This document shows positions 63,682 to 64,000 of a DNA stretch of 64,000 bases, piece by piece. Numbering within the stretch: the stretch's first letter is position 1; the number at the start of each line of letters is the position of its first letter. Source of the stretch: Lucinisca nassula (Eukaryota > Mollusca > Bivalvia > Lucinida > Lucinidae). The position numbers were made by a program, and so were the translations under genes. The DNA is taken from NCBI GenBank assembly GCA_963580285.1, contig OY757019.1, positions 65,988,587 through 66,052,586 of the forward strand. Direction: 5' to 3'. The notes under the pieces are model-generated. The model saw only the letters and a program-made list of their open reading frames with translations, did not search any database and was not told the DNA's origin.

Positions 63682-64000
63682 GTAATGGGTACGAATTGCG
63701 CACCTCTTGTGGCTGATCTGTTCTTGTATTGTTATGAAAGAGACTTCATGTTGTCGCTTTCGAATGATAACCAATCTGAAATTATTGAAGCTTTTAGCTC
63801 CACTTCTAGATATTTAGATAACTTATTAAATATTGATTATACCTATTTCGATGGTTTGATCAGTCAGATATACCCCCAGAACTTCAGTTAAATAAAGCAA
63901 ATTATTCTGATACCGAGGCCCCGTTTTTGGATTTACATCTATCTATTGTAGATGGACGCGATGACTTTGATTTTGAGACTGTAAATTTTCCTTTTTTTGA
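63682..64000 (+). pseudogene. Penelope-like reverse transcriptase, catalytic fragment
   Basis: Reads MGTNCAPLVADLFLY, then STSRYLDNLLNIDY, the catalytic box that normally has two Asp (YLDD) but has Asn in the second position here. After a frameshift near 63880 it continues with APFLDLHLSIVDG and RDDFDFETVNFPFF to the window edge. I assign it to the Penelope-like group by motif memory, with moderate certainty. The upstream part of the protein is absent, replaced by the opposite-strand Gypsy pol. The piece at 1-249 (-) could belong to the same family. Confidence 0.6.

Overview
The window reads as repeat-dense, gene-poor DNA of an invertebrate animal, most likely a marine bivalve mollusc. The reasons are tRNA-derived SINEs ending in a 'gacgttaaac' tail, long non-autonomous repeats bounded by 'ttttagctcacc ... 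ggtgagctaaaa', microsatellite-cored repeat elements, degenerate LINE, Penelope-like and Gypsy fragments, and a Polinton/Maverick element. I see no complete, confidently recognisable host gene, only one candidate terminal exon near 59.2-59.4 kb. The taxonomic call is inference from repeat style, not from a marker gene.

Layout. 0-0.25 kb: Penelope-like fragment (-). 0.3-1.64 kb: 164-bp satellite. 1.65-4.59 and 7.47-9.97 kb: two copies of a large repeat (E1) with an internal 145-bp tandem array. 5.3-7.05 kb: SINE cluster. 10-12.4 kb: mostly unassigned, with a striking palindrome cluster near 11.5 kb. 12.44-22.82 kb: a decayed Polinton with diverged terminal inverted repeats. It keeps an adenovirus-type cysteine protease, a packaging ATPase with an N-terminal C2H2 zinc finger, two copies of a small conserved-looking protein, a few unrecognised small ORFs, and a broken BIR (inhibitor-of-apoptosis type) gene in two rearranged copies. 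DNA polymerase, integrase and major capsid genes are not visible, so it is a deletion derivative.

22.9-29.4 kb: hairpin-type miniature repeats, a SINE nested in a SINE with a 12-bp target duplication, a 2.24-kb element with perfect 93-bp inverted repeats and a 9-bp target duplication, and a 206-bp foldback. 29.6-32.1 kb: two LINE remnants on opposite strands. 32.4-43.9 kb: E1 copies split by successive insertions (a SINE, two tandem-repeat elements and a 4.1-kb foldback element whose ends are arrays of hairpins). 44-52 kb: SINEs, a long (TA)n tract, unrecognised broken ORFs and another interspersed repeat (family RB). 52-57 kb: (CCTA)n tetranucleotide DNA, a 276-bp satellite with two SINE insertions, and a mariner transposon with 33-bp identical inverted repeats. 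57.2-58 kb: S2 satellite. 60.5-63.7 kb: 3' part of a Ty3/Gypsy retrotransposon with a short LTR (-). 63.7-64 kb: Penelope-like reverse transcriptase fragment (+).

Working together: within the Polinton the protease, the small protein and the ATPase lie head-to-tail on the minus strand and look like a former virion-assembly block, with the BIR gene as an accessory anti-apoptosis-type module. Elsewhere the content is layered insertions whose order can be read from target-site duplications. Family labels used here (S1-S6, E1-E3, M1, M2, RB) are local names, not database names.
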